Positions 1 to 7,883 are shown, counted from the stretch's first letter. The stretch is 43,811 nt of DNA from Nocardiopsis sp. MG754419 (GCF_018207095.1 NZ_QOCZ01000032.1:1-43811), one strand, 5' to 3'. Notes: generated by a model from the letters alone, not told the origin. A program made the numbers and translations.

Positions 1-98
1 CCCCGGGGGCAACGAGGGCCCGACCGCGCGGATCCCTGAGAGGCGTCCCACGGCCGTCCGGTGGGCGATCGCGAGCGCCGTGCACCCCCGGAACGCGA

Positions 99-140
99 GA
101 GACCCCGGTGGCCAGCGTTGTCGCTGTTCACCGGGGTCTC
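99..140 (-). terminator. Terminator hairpin after tRNA-Tyr
   Basis: A perfect 12-bp stem (99-110 with 129-140) encloses a second small stem (113-117 with 122-126). It starts 10 bases beyond the 3' end of the minus-strand tRNA, so it probably ends the tRNA transcript. There is no clear U-tract, as is usual in very GC-rich actinomycetes. Bases 1-98 to its left show nothing I can assign. Confidence 0.7.
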
Positions 141-149
141 GTCCCAGGG

Positions 150-231
150 TGGCAGGTGAAGGATTCGAACCTTCGAAGGCTAAGCCGACGGATTTACAGT
201 CCGCTCCCATTGGCCACTCGGGCAACCTGCC
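150..231 (-). tRNA. tRNA-Tyr (anticodon GTA)
   Basis: Read on the minus strand, this folds as a class II tRNA with a long variable arm. The 7-bp acceptor stem is GGCAGGT/ACCTGCC (225-231 with 151-157). The anticodon stem is GCGGA/TCCGT around the loop CTGTAAA, giving anticodon GTA. The T-loop region reads GGTTCGAATCC. The discriminator base is A (150) and the next bases are CCC, so the CCA tail is not encoded and must be added after transcription. The 82-nt length and long variable arm fit bacterial tRNA-Tyr rather than Leu or Ser. Confidence 0.95.
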
Positions 232-445
232 TGGGATGCGGCGACGCGTGCGTCGCTGCGCATGAATGACAATAGCGGATGATCGGCCCGAACCTGAAAT
301 CGTTGGTCCGCGCGCCGCCCCGCCAGGGGCTTCGGGCACGCCCGACGGCGCGCGGCTAAGCTCTGAAGCCGGCCCGGTCCGAGGCCGGAGCAGACGTGCA
401 CGGGTACCGCCCGTGACCCATGAGATCTACGGGGTGTGAGAGTAC

Positions 446-943
446 GTGGCCGCCGAATCCAGTTTCGACGTGGTGTCCAAGCTCGACCGTCAGGAGGTCG
501 ACAACGCCTTGAACCAGACGGGCAAGGAGCTGGCCCAGCGGTTCGACTTCAAGGGCACCGGGACCACCATCGCCTGGCAGGGTGAGAACGGCATCGAGAT
601 CAGGAGCACCTCCGAGGAGCGCGCGTCCGCCGCGCTGGAGGTCTTCAAGGAGAAGCTGATCAAGCGCAAGATCTCCCTGAAGGTCCTGGACGCCGCGGAG
701 GAGCCCAAGCCCTCCGGCAAGGAGTACCGCCTCCCGGTGGACCTCAAGGAGGGCATCACCACCGAGGACGCCAAGAAGATCTCCAAGCTCGTCCGCGACG
801 AGGGCCCCAAGGGCGTCAAGACGCAGATCCAGGGCGACGAGCTCCGGGTCAGCTCCAAGAAGAAGGACGACCTCCAGAGCGCCATGACGCTCATCAAGGA
901 CAAGGACTTCGACCTGGCGCTCCAGTTCGTCAACTACCGCTAG
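446..943 (+). CDS. yajQ: YajQ-family nucleotide-binding protein
   Basis: 165-residue cytoplasmic protein matching the YajQ (UPF0234) family over its full usual length of about 160-165. The N-terminal [20 protein letters not shown], the internal FDFKGT and the C-terminal [12 protein letters not shown] are family hallmarks. Family members have two ferredoxin-like domains and have been reported to bind nucleotides, including cyclic di-GMP in some proteobacteria; the role in actinomycetes is not established. The GTG start at 446 puts the first residues in the conserved N-terminal position. The gene stands alone: tRNA-Tyr is divergent on its left and a strong hairpin follows. The 214 bases between the tRNA and this gene (232-445) must hold both promoters, but I see no convincing -35/-10 pair there. 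Confidence 0.93.
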   Translation: MAAESSFDVVSKLDRQEVDNALNQTGKELAQRFDFKGTGTTIAWQGENGIEIRSTSEERASAALEVFKEKLIKRKISLKVLDAAEEPKPSGKEYRLPVDLKEGITTEDAKKISKLVRDEGPKGVKTQIQGDELRVSSKKKDDLQSAMTLIKDKDFDLALQFVNYR

Positions 944-957
944 CGCGTGCACGTCCC

Positions 958-986
958 ACGGCCGCCCGCCTCCGGTGGGCGGCCGT
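958..986. terminator. Bidirectional terminator between yajQ and htpX
   Basis: A perfect 10-bp GC-rich stem (958-967 with 977-986) with a 9-base loop sits in the 51-base gap between the convergent stops of yajQ and htpX, so it can serve both strands. Confidence 0.7.
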
Positions 987-994
987 CGCCGTGT

Positions 995-1855
995 TCAGCC
1001 CAGGTCCCACTTGCGGCGCAGGGCCCGCAGGCGCTGGATGCGCTCGGCGATCGGGGGGTGGGCCGAGAACAACCGGCCCAGCGACCCGGGGAACGGGTTG
1101 GTGGTCATCAGGTGCGCCGTGGCGAGCAGGACCCGCTCGCGGGGCAGGGGGAAGGCCCGGTTGCCGGACTCCAGCTTGCGCAGGGCGTCGGCCAGCCCCA
1201 GGGGGTCACCGGTGAGTTCGGCGGCCTTCTCGTCGGCCCGGAACTCCCGGGCCCGACCCACGCCGCAGTAGACGACCAGGGCCGCCAGCGGCGCCAACGC
1301 GGCCAGCATGAGCCCACCCAGGATGTTGGGCATGTCCGTCTCCTCGGACTCGCCCAACGGCAGGAGGAAGGTCACCGCGGTCAGGGCGGTGATGAGCGTG
1401 GTGAGCGTCGCCGCGACCGAGCTGAGCAGGGTGTCGTGCGCGCGGATGTGCGCCAGTTCGTGGGCGATCACCCCGCGCAGCTCCCGCTCGTCGAGGGCGC
1501 GCAGCAACCCGGTGGTACAGCACAGGGAGGCCCGCCGGGGGGTGCCCCCGGCGGCGAAGGCGTTGGGCGAGCGCACGGGTGACAGGTACAGCTTCGGCAT
1601 GGGCTGTTTCGCGGCCGTGGCGAGCTCCCGGACGATCCGGTAGAGCTCGGGGCGCTCGATCTCGCTCACCGGTCGGGCGCGCATCGCCCGCAACGCCAGG
1701 GACTCCCCGAACAGGTAGACGAGGATCCCCGCGCAGAGCACGAGGGCGATCCCGACCTGGACGCCCTTCTGGGCACCGCAGAGCCAGCCGACCAGGACGA
1801 TGAGTGCCGAGGCTCCGGCGAACAGACCGACCGCGCGGACCGCGTTGGCGTGCAC
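995..1855 (-). CDS. htpX: HtpX-like membrane zinc metalloprotease (M48)
   Basis: 286-residue integral membrane protease. The zinc site is HELAH (residues 132-136) with the third ligand in REFRAD (Glu204). Four hydrophobic segments fit the HtpX fold: about residues 7-27, 32-50, 144-166 and 178-200. The catalytic domain would face the cytoplasm, where HtpX degrades damaged membrane proteins alongside FtsH. I chose the GTG start at 1855 because AAGGAGG lies just upstream and the protein then begins right before the first membrane helix, as in the family. The frame stays open further upstream but that extension is Arg-rich with no family match. Monocistronic. Confidence 0.9.
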   Translation of the reverse strand: MHANAVRAVGLFAGASALIVLVGWLCGAQKGVQVGIALVLCAGILVYLFGESLALRAMRARPVSEIERPELYRIVRELATAAKQPMPKLYLSPVRSPNAFAAGGTPRRASLCCTTGLLRALDERELRGVIAHELAHIRAHDTLLSSVAATLTTLITALTAVTFLLPLGESEETDMPNILGGLMLAALAPLAALVVYCGVGRAREFRADEKAAELTGDPLGLADALRKLESGNRAFPLPRERVLLATAHLMTTNPFPGSLGRLFSAHPPIAERIQRLRALRRKWDLG

Positions 1856-2048
1856 GCGCCCTCCTTCCGCTGTTCGCCGGTGTCCGGCTTTGGATGCGTA
1901 CATGGTGACAAACGTGCGGGTCGGCGTCTCGCGTTCCCCATGTGACCGGCCGGTGTTGCGAAGTCTCCGCCGAGGGCGCGGGCGTCGGCGGAGGGAGGCC
2001 GAGTGTGACAATCGCCACCCGCCCCCCTTCGTTCCGGGAACGACGACC

Positions 2049-2110
2049 TATAGTGCGGACGTGGCCCTTGTCACTCCGCGCACCGGGGGAACGGAGGAAC
2101 TCCGTCCCCG
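2049..2110 (+). promoter_or_regulatory. Candidate korAB promoter and leader hairpin
   Basis: The 492-base gap between htpX and korA contains a good -10 hexamer, TATAGT (2049-2054), without a clear -35. Just downstream is a strong hairpin: ACGGAG (2091-2096) pairs with CTCCGT (2100-2105), extended by GGGG (2086-2089) with CCCC (2106-2109) across one bulged base. If transcription starts near 2061 the leader is about 287 nt. The hairpin could be an attenuator or only stabilise the mRNA. I recognise no known riboswitch, and the rest of the gap (2111-2347) shows nothing I can name. Confidence 0.35.
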
Positions 2111-2347
2111 GGTGAACGGTGGGCCGTGTCGTTGAAGGTCGGCAGCCTCACACGACCCGGCCGCGGTGCACGCGCCCGCACACACCGCTCCGGGTTGGCG
2201 CACCCGGCGCGTGTGGGGGCCACGACAGCTGTCCTCCGTCCCCGATCCAGGCACCCGGCCCGCGACGGTGCGGTCCGACCGGGGGTGGAACACCCGAGCG
2301 CCGCCGCCTTCACGACCGGCGGCTCACCGAGGAGGTCGTCGATCTCA

Positions 2348-4198
2348 GTGGCCAAACAGATCGAACAGCTCGACCGCGTCATCATCCGCTTCGCCGGCGA
2401 CTCCGGCGACGGGATGCAGCTGACCGGTGACCGATTCACCCAGGAGACCGCGTCGTTCGGCAACGACCTGTCGACACTGCCGAACTTCCCGGCGGAGATC
2501 CGTGCCCCGGCCGGCACCCTTCCCGGGGTCTCCAGCTTCCAGTTGCACTTCGCCGACCACGACATCATGACCCCCGGGGACGCGCCGGACGTGCTCGTGG
2601 CGATGAATCCGGCCGCACTCAAGGTCAACCTCGGCGACCTGCCGAAGGGCGCCACCATCATCGTCAACACCGACGAGTTCACCGCGCGCAGTCGGGCCAA
2701 GGTCGGCTACGTCTCCGACCCGCTCACCGACGGGACCCTCGACGGGTTCAAGGTCAGCGCGGTGGGACTGACCTCGATGACGGTCGCGGCCCTGGCCGAC
2801 ACCGACATCTCCAAGAAGGACGCCCAACGCGCGAAGAACATGTTCGCGCTAGGGCTGCTGTCCTGGATGTACAACCGCCCGACGGAGGGCACGACCTCGT
2901 TCCTCAAGGCGAAGTTCGCGAGCAGGCCGGACATCCTCGCGGCCAACCTCACCGCCTTCCGGGCGGGGTGGAACTTCGGCGAGACCACGGAGGACTTCGC
3001 GGTCTCCTACGAGATCAAACCGGCCCGGCTCCCCTCCGGCACCTACCGCAACATCACCGGGAACCTGGCGACCGCCTACGGCCTGATCGCGGGATCCCGA
3101 CGCTCCGGGCTGCCCCTGTTCCTGGGCTCCTACCCGATCACCCCGGCCTCGGACATCCTGCACGAGCTGTCCAGGCACAAGCGGTTCGGGGTGCGGACGT
3201 TCCAGGCGGAGGACGAGATCGCGGGGGTCGGGGCGGCCCTGGGCGCCTCGTTCGGCGGGTCGCTCGGGGTGACCACCACCTCCGGCCCGGGGATGGTGCT
3301 CAAGCAGGAGACCGTGGGGCTGGCCGTCATGACCGAACTGCCCCTGATCATCATCGACGTCCAGCGGGCCGGCCCCAGCACCGGCATGCCCACCAAGACC
3401 GAGCAGACCGACCTCCTCATGGCGTTGTACGGGCGCAACGGCGAGTCCCCGGTCCCGGTGGTGGCGCCCTCCTCCCCCGCGGACTGCTTCGACGCGGCGG
3501 TGGAGGCCACCCGGCTGGCGGTGACGTACCGGACGCCGGTGGTGATGCTCTCCGACGGGTACCTCGCCAACGGCTCCGAGCCGTGGCGGCTGCCGGACGT
3601 GTCCCGACTACCGGTGATCGAGCCGGACTTGGCCACCGAGCCGAACGGGCCGGAGGGCACCTATCTGCCCTACCTGCGCGACGAGGACACGCTGGCGCGG
3701 CCGTGGGCGGTTCCGGGCACACCCGGGTTGGAGCACCGCATCGGCGGCATCGAGAAGCACGCGCAGAGCGGCGACATCTCCTACACCCCCGGCAACCACG
3801 ACCTCATGGTCCGCACCCGTCAGGCCAAGATCGACGCCATCGCGCGGGACATCCCCGCGATGGAGGTCTCGGACCCGACCGGGGACGCCGAGGTCCTGGT
3901 GCTGGGCTGGGGCGGCACCTACGGGTCCATCACCGCGGCGGTGCGGCGTGTGCGGCGCGCGGGCGGCCGGGTGGCCCAGGCGCACCTGCGCCACCTCAAC
4001 CCGTTCCCGGCCGACCTCGGCGAGGTGCTCCGCTCCTATGACCGGGTGGTGGTCCCGGAGATCAACCTGGGCCAGCTCGCGCTCCTGCTGCGCGGCCGTT
4101 TCCTGGTCGACGTCATCGGTTACAACAAGGTCCGCGGACTGCCCTTCAAGGCGGAGGAGCTCGCGGGTGTGCTGCAGGAGGTGATCGACCGTGACTGA
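2348..4198 (+). CDS. korA: 2-oxoglutarate:ferredoxin oxidoreductase, alpha subunit
   Basis: 616-residue subunit of the CoA-dependent, oxygen-tolerant 2-oxoglutarate oxidoreductase that converts 2-oxoglutarate to succinyl-CoA and passes electrons to ferredoxin. The N-terminal gamma-type domain (about residues 8-190) opens with RFAGDSGDGMQLTGDRF. The pyrimidine-binding domain begins near residue 260 with YPITPASD, and GPSTGMPTKTEQTD follows near 345. The gamma-alpha fusion is the usual actinobacterial form. I place the start at GTG 2348 because homology begins at once; GAGGAGG (2329-2335) is the nearest SD, though its 12-base spacing is long. The frame is open to 2126 but that stretch does not resemble the family. 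It overlaps korB by 8 bases, so the two are translated as a unit. Confidence 0.93.
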   Translation: MAKQIEQLDRVIIRFAGDSGDGMQLTGDRFTQETASFGNDLSTLPNFPAEIRAPAGTLPGVSSFQLHFADHDIMTPGDAPDVLVAMNPAALKVNLGDLPKGATIIVNTDEFTARSRAKVGYVSDPLTDGTLDGFKVSAVGLTSMTVAALADTDISKKDAQRAKNMFALGLLSWMYNRPTEGTTSFLKAKFASRPDILAANLTAFRAGWNFGETTEDFAVSYEIKPARLPSGTYRNITGNLATAYGLIAGSRRSGLPLFLGSYPITPASDILHELSRHKRFGVRTFQAEDEIAGVGAALGASFGGSLGVTTTSGPGMVLKQETVGLAVMTELPLIIIDVQRAGPSTGMPTKTEQTDLLMALYGRNGESPVPVVAPSSPADCFDAAVEATRLAVTYRTPVVMLSDGYLANGSEPWRLPDVSRLPVIEPDLATEPNGPEGTYLPYLRDEDTLARPWAVPGTPGLEHRIGGIEKHAQSGDISYTPGNHDLMVRTRQAKIDAIARDIPAMEVSDPTGDAEVLVLGWGGTYGSITAAVRRVRRAGGRVAQAHLRHLNPFPADLGEVLRSYDRVVVPEINLGQLALLLRGRFLVDVIGYNKVRGLPFKAEELAGVLQEVIDRD

Positions 4199-5270
4199 GA
4201 ACCCGAACGGTGTCGACGGCCCGGGGCACGAGGACGGGCTCGCGGGGCTGCGGCTCGTGCCCAGGACCGACACCGCGTACAAGATGAAGGACTTCAAGTC
4301 CGACCAGGAGGTGCGCTGGTGCCCGGGGTGCGGTGACTACGCGATCCTGGCCGCGTTCCAGTCGTTCCTGCCGCAGTTGGGGGTGCCGCGCGAGAACATC
4401 GTGATGGTCTCCGGGATCGGCTGCTCCTCGCGTTTCCCCTACTACCTGAGCACCTACGGTGTGCACTCGATCCACGGTCGGGCGCCGGCGATCGCGACGG
4501 GGCTGGCCACGAGCCGCCCGGACCTGTCGGTGTGGGTGATCACGGGGGACGGTGACGGACTGTCGATCGGCGGCAACCACCTCATCCACGCCCTGCGCCG
4601 CAACGTCAATATCAACATCCTGCTGTTCAACAACCGCATCTACGGGCTCACGAAGGGGCAGTACTCGCCCACCTCCGAGCCCGGGAAGATCACCAAGTCC
4701 TCGCCGGTGGGGTCGTTGGACCAGCCGTTCAACCCCGTGTCCTTGGCGCTCGGCGCGGAGGCGGGTTTCGTGGCGCGGACGGTGGACTCCGACCGCAAAC
4801 ACCTGACGTCGGTGCTGCGGGCCGCCGCAGACCACCCCGGCGCGTCGTTCGTGGAGATCTACCAGAACTGCCCGATCTTCAACGACGACGCCTTCGAACC
4901 CTTGAAGGACCCGTCCTCCCGGGATCTGCGCCTGTTGCGGATGGAGCACGGCGAGCCGTTGCGTCTGGGCCCGGACCGCGGTGTGGTCGCCGGTGAGTTC
5001 GGCGGGCTGGAGGTCGCGGACGTCGCCGAGGTGGGCGAGGATCGGCTCATCCGCCACGACGCCCACCGGGAGGACCCGGGGTACGCGTTCGCGCTGTCCC
5101 GGTTGGACCGGCCCGCCTTCGAGCACGTGCCGATCGGGGTGTTCCGGGACGTGCGTCGGCCGACCTACGACGACCTGTTGAACGAGCAGATCGAGGACGC
5201 GCGGTCCGAACGCGGCGACGGGGATCTGGAAGCCCTGCTGGCCGGCGGCGACACCTGGACCGTCGACTAG
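4191..5270 (+). CDS. korB: 2-oxoglutarate:ferredoxin oxidoreductase, beta subunit
   Basis: 359-residue thiamine-diphosphate (TPP) subunit and partner of KorA. The TPP/Mg site is GDGDGLSIGGNH (from about residue 120) followed by NNRIYGLTKGQ. Cysteines at CPGCGD (44-49), GIGCSS and YQNCPIF fit the single 4Fe-4S cluster of these beta subunits. The GTG start lies inside the korA stop region (8-base overlap). A 30-residue N-terminal extension before KMKDFKSDQEVRWCPGCGD and a long C-terminal tail follow the actinobacterial pattern. No ferredoxin gene is adjacent. Confidence 0.94.
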   Translation: MTENPNGVDGPGHEDGLAGLRLVPRTDTAYKMKDFKSDQEVRWCPGCGDYAILAAFQSFLPQLGVPRENIVMVSGIGCSSRFPYYLSTYGVHSIHGRAPAIATGLATSRPDLSVWVITGDGDGLSIGGNHLIHALRRNVNINILLFNNRIYGLTKGQYSPTSEPGKITKSSPVGSLDQPFNPVSLALGAEAGFVARTVDSDRKHLTSVLRAAADHPGASFVEIYQNCPIFNDDAFEPLKDPSSRDLRLLRMEHGEPLRLGPDRGVVAGEFGGLEVADVAEVGEDRLIRHDAHREDPGYAFALSRLDRPAFEHVPIGVFRDVRRPTYDDLLNEQIEDARSERGDGDLEALLAGGDTWTVD

Positions 5271-5323
5271 AAACCCGTGCCCGGGCCCCGGCGGGGGGTG
5301 AGCCGCGCACCCGCGGCCCCTCG

Positions 5324-5341
5324 CCACCGGCCCCGCGGTGG
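5324..5341 (+). terminator. Weak hairpin after korAB
   Basis: CCACCG (5324-5329) can pair with CGGTGG (5336-5341) about 55 bases after the korB stop. Several other GC-rich pairings compete in this region. Apart from these, the 288-base gap 5271-5558 shows nothing. Confidence 0.3.
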
Positions 5342-5558
5342 ACCCCGGGTTCCGGCTCGGCGGACCCGCGCCCCAGGGGTGTTTCGTACGGGCACCGGCG
5401 GCGGCTCCTTTCCGGAACCCGGGGAGCTGCCGGAGGTCCCCGCCGCGCCGTCGCACATCCGGGCGCGCGCCGAAGCGAGGCGGAGTCCCGAAGAAAACCG
5501 GACCCTCGCCCGGGACGGTCGCCGGTGCCACTTTGGACGGAGGCAATACGCTGCCCCC

Positions 5559-6221
5559 ATGCGTATCGTCATCGTCGGAGGACACGGGAAGATCGCACTA
5601 CGGCTGGCCAGGCGACTGGCCGACCGTGGTGACACACCCGTGGCCCTCATCCGCAACCCCGACCACTCACAGGACGTCGTCGAGGCCGGGGCCGAACCGG
5701 TCGTCATCGACCTGGAGCAGGCCACCGCCACCGAACTGACCGAGAAGATCATGGGCGCCGACGGCGTGGTGTTCGCGGCCGGCGCCGGACCGGGAAGTGG
5801 CGCCGCCCGCAAGGAGACCGTGGACCACAAGGCCGCGGTGCTGACCGCCGACGCGGCCGCTCTGGCGGGCGTGCGCCGGCTGATCCAGGTGTCGGCGATC
5901 AACGTCGACGTGCCGGTCCCCGAGGGCACGGACGAGGTCTGGAAGGCGTACGTGGCGGCGAAGAAGGCGGCCGACGACGACCTCCGTCAGCGGGACCTGG
6001 ACCTGGACTGGACGATCCTGCGTCCCGGACGCCTGACGGACGAGGAGGGCACCGGCCGCGTCGACCTGGGCGAGGACGTCGAGCGCGAGGCGGTGACCCG
6101 CGAGGACGTGGCCGCCGTGATCGTCGCGCTTTTGGACGAACCGGGGACCCGGGGCGGGGTTCTCAATCTGGTGAACGGTGAGACGCCCGTCGTCGACGCC
6201 GTCCGCGCCGCCGCCGGCTGA
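5559..6221 (+). CDS. NAD(P)-binding Rossmann (SDR/NmrA-like) protein
   Basis: 220-residue cytoplasmic protein. It begins with the dinucleotide-binding strand MRIVIVGGHGKIALRLARRL (GGHGKIA loop), followed by the acidic strand-2 turn region and VFAAGAGPGSG. It ends with a short substrate domain containing WTILRPGRLTDE. This is the YwnB/NAD(P)H-binding atypical SDR layout of about 210-220 residues; the substrate is unknown. The ATG at 5559 is chosen because the Rossmann motif starts there. GGAGG (5539-5543) is the only SD and lies 15 bases away, which is long. The frame stays open upstream but reads as Arg/Pro-rich noise. Confidence 0.85.
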   Translation: MRIVIVGGHGKIALRLARRLADRGDTPVALIRNPDHSQDVVEAGAEPVVIDLEQATATELTEKIMGADGVVFAAGAGPGSGAARKETVDHKAAVLTADAAALAGVRRLIQVSAINVDVPVPEGTDEVWKAYVAAKKAADDDLRQRDLDLDWTILRPGRLTDEEGTGRVDLGEDVEREAVTREDVAAVIVALLDEPGTRGGVLNLVNGETPVVDAVRAAAG

Positions 6222-6227
6222 TCCGTA

Positions 6228-6249
6228 CCCCGGGCTCCGGAGCCCGGGG
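6228..6249 (+). terminator. Terminator after the Rossmann-protein gene
   Basis: A perfect 22-base palindrome (11-bp arms, 6228-6238 and 6239-6249) starts 7 bases after the stop. Only the central bases can form the loop, but the stem is nearly all GC. Confidence 0.6.
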
Positions 6250-6296
6250 GGCCGTTCGGGCTCTGTGGCCAGATGCACCTCTAGGGGGCATGATGG

Positions 6297-6375
6297 TTGC
6301 GGAGCCCGGCGGAATCCCGCCACGGTGGACGCGGACGACCGGGAACAGGCCCCGACGGGTGAAGCAGCTCCGCAG
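6297..6375 (+). other. Possible structured RNA leader (three-way junction)
   Basis: TTGCGGAGC (6297-6305) can pair with GCTCCGCAG (6367-6375, one G-U), closing about 60 bases. Inside are a GGCGG-AATC-CCGCC hairpin (6308-6321) and a weaker CGGG/CCCG hairpin (about 6340-6354). The element ends 21 bases before the start of the next gene. It does not match the conserved cores I know for cobalamin, SAM, glycine, fluoride, cyclic di-AMP or SRP RNAs. It may be chance pairing in GC-rich DNA. Confidence 0.25.
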
Positions 6376-6396
6376 AGCAGATGGGTACGGTTTTTC

Positions 6397-6936
6397 ATGA
6401 GCGTCACACAGGTCGTCAGGGACAGCACGGTCGTCGAGCACGCCAAGGTCGCCGCGCAGCAGAAGCGTCGGATGTTCATCATCCAGCTGGACGTGAACGC
6501 CTATGACGAGGCGTCGAGCAAGCTCCGCCCGGGCCTGACGCGCATCCTCGAAGGGATCGAGGAGGCCGGGTGGCGTCTGGAGCAGATCACCCCGAGCGAG
6601 GGCGGCGAGTCCGCGTCGGCCCGCCTGTTCCTCTTCCGCCCCGACGCCGAGGCGCAGAAGGCCAAGGCCGCGGAGCAGGCCGAGGCCCACCAGCCCCAGC
6701 AGCACCCCCAGCAGCCGCAGGACCACTCGGGCCAGCAGCCCGCCTACCCGCAGCACCACACCGGCGCACAGCAGCAGGACCCGTACGCCGGTTACGGCCA
6801 GGGGTACGGCCACCAGCAGCCGTACCCCGGTTACGACCAGCAGCAGTACCCCGGTTACGGCCACCAGCAGCCGGGTTACGGGCAGCAGCCCGGATACGGC
6901 CAGCAGTACCCGGGGTACGGGCAGCAGGGCTGGTAG
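6397..6936 (+). CDS. Unknown protein with Q/Y/G/P-rich repetitive tail
   Basis: 179-residue cytoplasmic protein that I do not recognise. Residues 1-85 form a compact charged domain (starting SVTQVVRDSTVVEHAKVAAQ) with a predicted strand-helix pattern and the phrase EEAGWRLEQI. From about residue 88 it is Ala/Lys/Glu-rich, then Gln/His/Pro-rich, and from about 120 it becomes repeats of PGYGQQ, PGYGHQQ and PGYDQQQ to the end. Such Tyr/Gly/Gln-rich tails are disordered and often drive self-association; that is inference here. No signal peptide or membrane helix is seen. The ATG at 6397 has only a weak SD. The gene is monocistronic, with a strong terminator behind it. Confidence 0.8.
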   Translation: MSVTQVVRDSTVVEHAKVAAQQKRRMFIIQLDVNAYDEASSKLRPGLTRILEGIEEAGWRLEQITPSEGGESASARLFLFRPDAEAQKAKAAEQAEAHQPQQHPQQPQDHSGQQPAYPQHHTGAQQQDPYAGYGQGYGHQQPYPGYDQQQYPGYGHQQPGYGQQPGYGQQYPGYGQQGW

Positions 6937-6956
6937 CCCTCCCCCGCACGTCTCTT

Positions 6957-6989
6957 CGAGGCCCGCACGGCATCGCCGTGCGGGCCTCG
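6957..6989 (+). terminator. Strong terminator
   Basis: A perfect 15-bp stem (6957-6971 with 6975-6989) with a 3-base loop begins 20 bases after the stop of the repetitive-tail protein gene. Confidence 0.85.
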
Positions 6990-7267
6990 TGCGTACCGAG
7001 CGTGGCCATCGGCGTTCACGGTGGGTGGCGTTCGGGCCGTTTCGCCGGTCCGGATCGGCCCGTTCCCCGCACTCGACACCCCCGAAGTGCCCGACTCGCG
7101 GATTCATGACGGGTAACGACCGTTTCCGATGTATTCGCCAGAAGCCTGTTCTAGTCGCGCTTTCGGTTGTGTAACGCGACGGGTCCTCAAGGCAGTGATA
7201 TGTCGGTCATGCCGCCCGAGAAGCCGAAGAAAGTCTGATCGAACTCGGGAATCTTCCCGAAAACTAC

Positions 7268-7296
7268 TTCGAGCAGGCTTCCGGCTACGCTAAGTT
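7268..7296 (+). promoter_or_regulatory. Candidate promoter for the secreted-protein pair
   Basis: In the 359-base gap 6990-7348, which is less GC-rich than its surroundings, TTCGAG (7268-7273) and TAAGTT (7291-7296) are spaced by 17 bases. Transcription would start about 46 bases before the ATG at 7349. The -35 match is poor and other sigma factors may act here; the rest of the gap shows nothing I can name. Confidence 0.3.
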
Positions 7297-7348
7297 AATT
7301 CCGGCGGCCGCAGCCAACCCGTTTCTGTACTTCCGAAAGGTGACTCAC

Positions 7349-7564
7349 ATGTCCCGTATCGCCAAGGTTTCCGGCTTCGTCCTGGCCACCGGCCTCGCCT
7401 TCGGTGCCTTCACCGGCACCGCCGCGGCCGACAACAACGCCGACATCCAGAACATCACCATCCCGGTCTGCGTGGACGTTCTGAAGGCCTCCGGCATCAG
7501 CGCCAGTGGCTGCAACGTCGTCGACTGGGACGCGACCTCGGGCATCGCGGTCCACGACAAGTAG
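7349..7564 (+). CDS. Small secreted two-cysteine protein, copy A
   Basis: 71-residue preprotein: a signal peptide (residues 1-27, ending TGTAAA before Asp28) and a predicted mature part of 44 residues. The mature part starts DNNADIQNITIPVC and holds just two cysteines (Cys41 and Cys55), likely a disulfide after export. Size, secretion and one cysteine pair recall short chaplins, but the chaplin phrases (VPVNVCGN, NPAFGN) are absent, so I do not call it one. The ATG at 7349 is preferred over GTG 7340 because GAAAGG (7335-7340) lies 8 bases upstream. It forms a tandem pair with the next gene, with which it shares 44 of 71 residues in an ungapped alignment. Confidence 0.85.
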   Translation: MSRIAKVSGFVLATGLAFGAFTGTAAADNNADIQNITIPVCVDVLKASGISASGCNVVDWDATSGIAVHDK

Positions 7565-7584
7565 ACCCGGACGTCACCCGGGTC
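7564..7584 (+). terminator. Small hairpin between the paralogues
   Basis: GACCCGG (7564-7570) pairs with CCGGGTC (7578-7584) right at the stop codon of copy A. It may cause partial termination or processing, so the two genes could be expressed at different levels. Confidence 0.35.
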
Positions 7585-7642
7585 GGCTTCACACAGCCGC
7601 CGACTTCACCTGCACACAGCGAACCGAAAAGGAACACTCACC

Positions 7643-7858
7643 ATGAAGCGCATCACCGCCGTCTCCGGCCTCATCCTCGCCACCGGCCTCGCCCTGGGCG
7701 CCATGTCCGGCACCGCTTCCGCCGACAACAACGCCAACATCCAGAACGTCACGGTGCCCGTCTGCGCCGACGTCATCAGCTTCGCGGGCTTCAGCTCCGA
7801 GGGCTGCAACGTGATCTCCAACGACATCCACTCCGGCATCGCGGTCTCCGACTGGTAG
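7643..7858 (+). CDS. Small secreted two-cysteine protein, copy B
   Basis: 71-residue paralogue of the gene 78 bases upstream, with the same length, the same cysteine positions (41 and 55) and no gaps in the alignment. The signal peptide ends TGTASA before Asp28. The conserved core is DNNA-IQN-T-PVC-DV, then G-S--GCNV, then SGIAV-D at the C-terminus. AAAAGGA precedes the ATG. It is probably co-transcribed with copy A because no separate promoter is obvious. Secretion is well supported; the function (surface layer, hydrophobin-like coat or antimicrobial) is unknown. Confidence 0.85.
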   Translation: MKRITAVSGLILATGLALGAMSGTASADNNANIQNVTVPVCADVISFAGFSSEGCNVISNDIHSGIAVSDW

Positions 7859-7883
7859 CCACTACTCCTCCGGAGTCGACGAC

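Noticed and set aside
6297-6375. SRP RNA (4.5S-like) or known riboswitch
   Set aside because: The conserved SRP loop sequence and any known aptamer core are missing.
6780-6936. Tandem DNA repeat or CRISPR-like array in the TAC/CAG-rich stretch
   Set aside because: The repeats are short, irregular and in frame, explained by PGYGQQ protein repeats; there are no spacers.
7349-7858. Chaplin call for the two secreted proteins
   Set aside because: The VPVNVCGN and NPAFGN core phrases are absent and the cysteine spacing (13 residues between) differs from the chaplin spacing.
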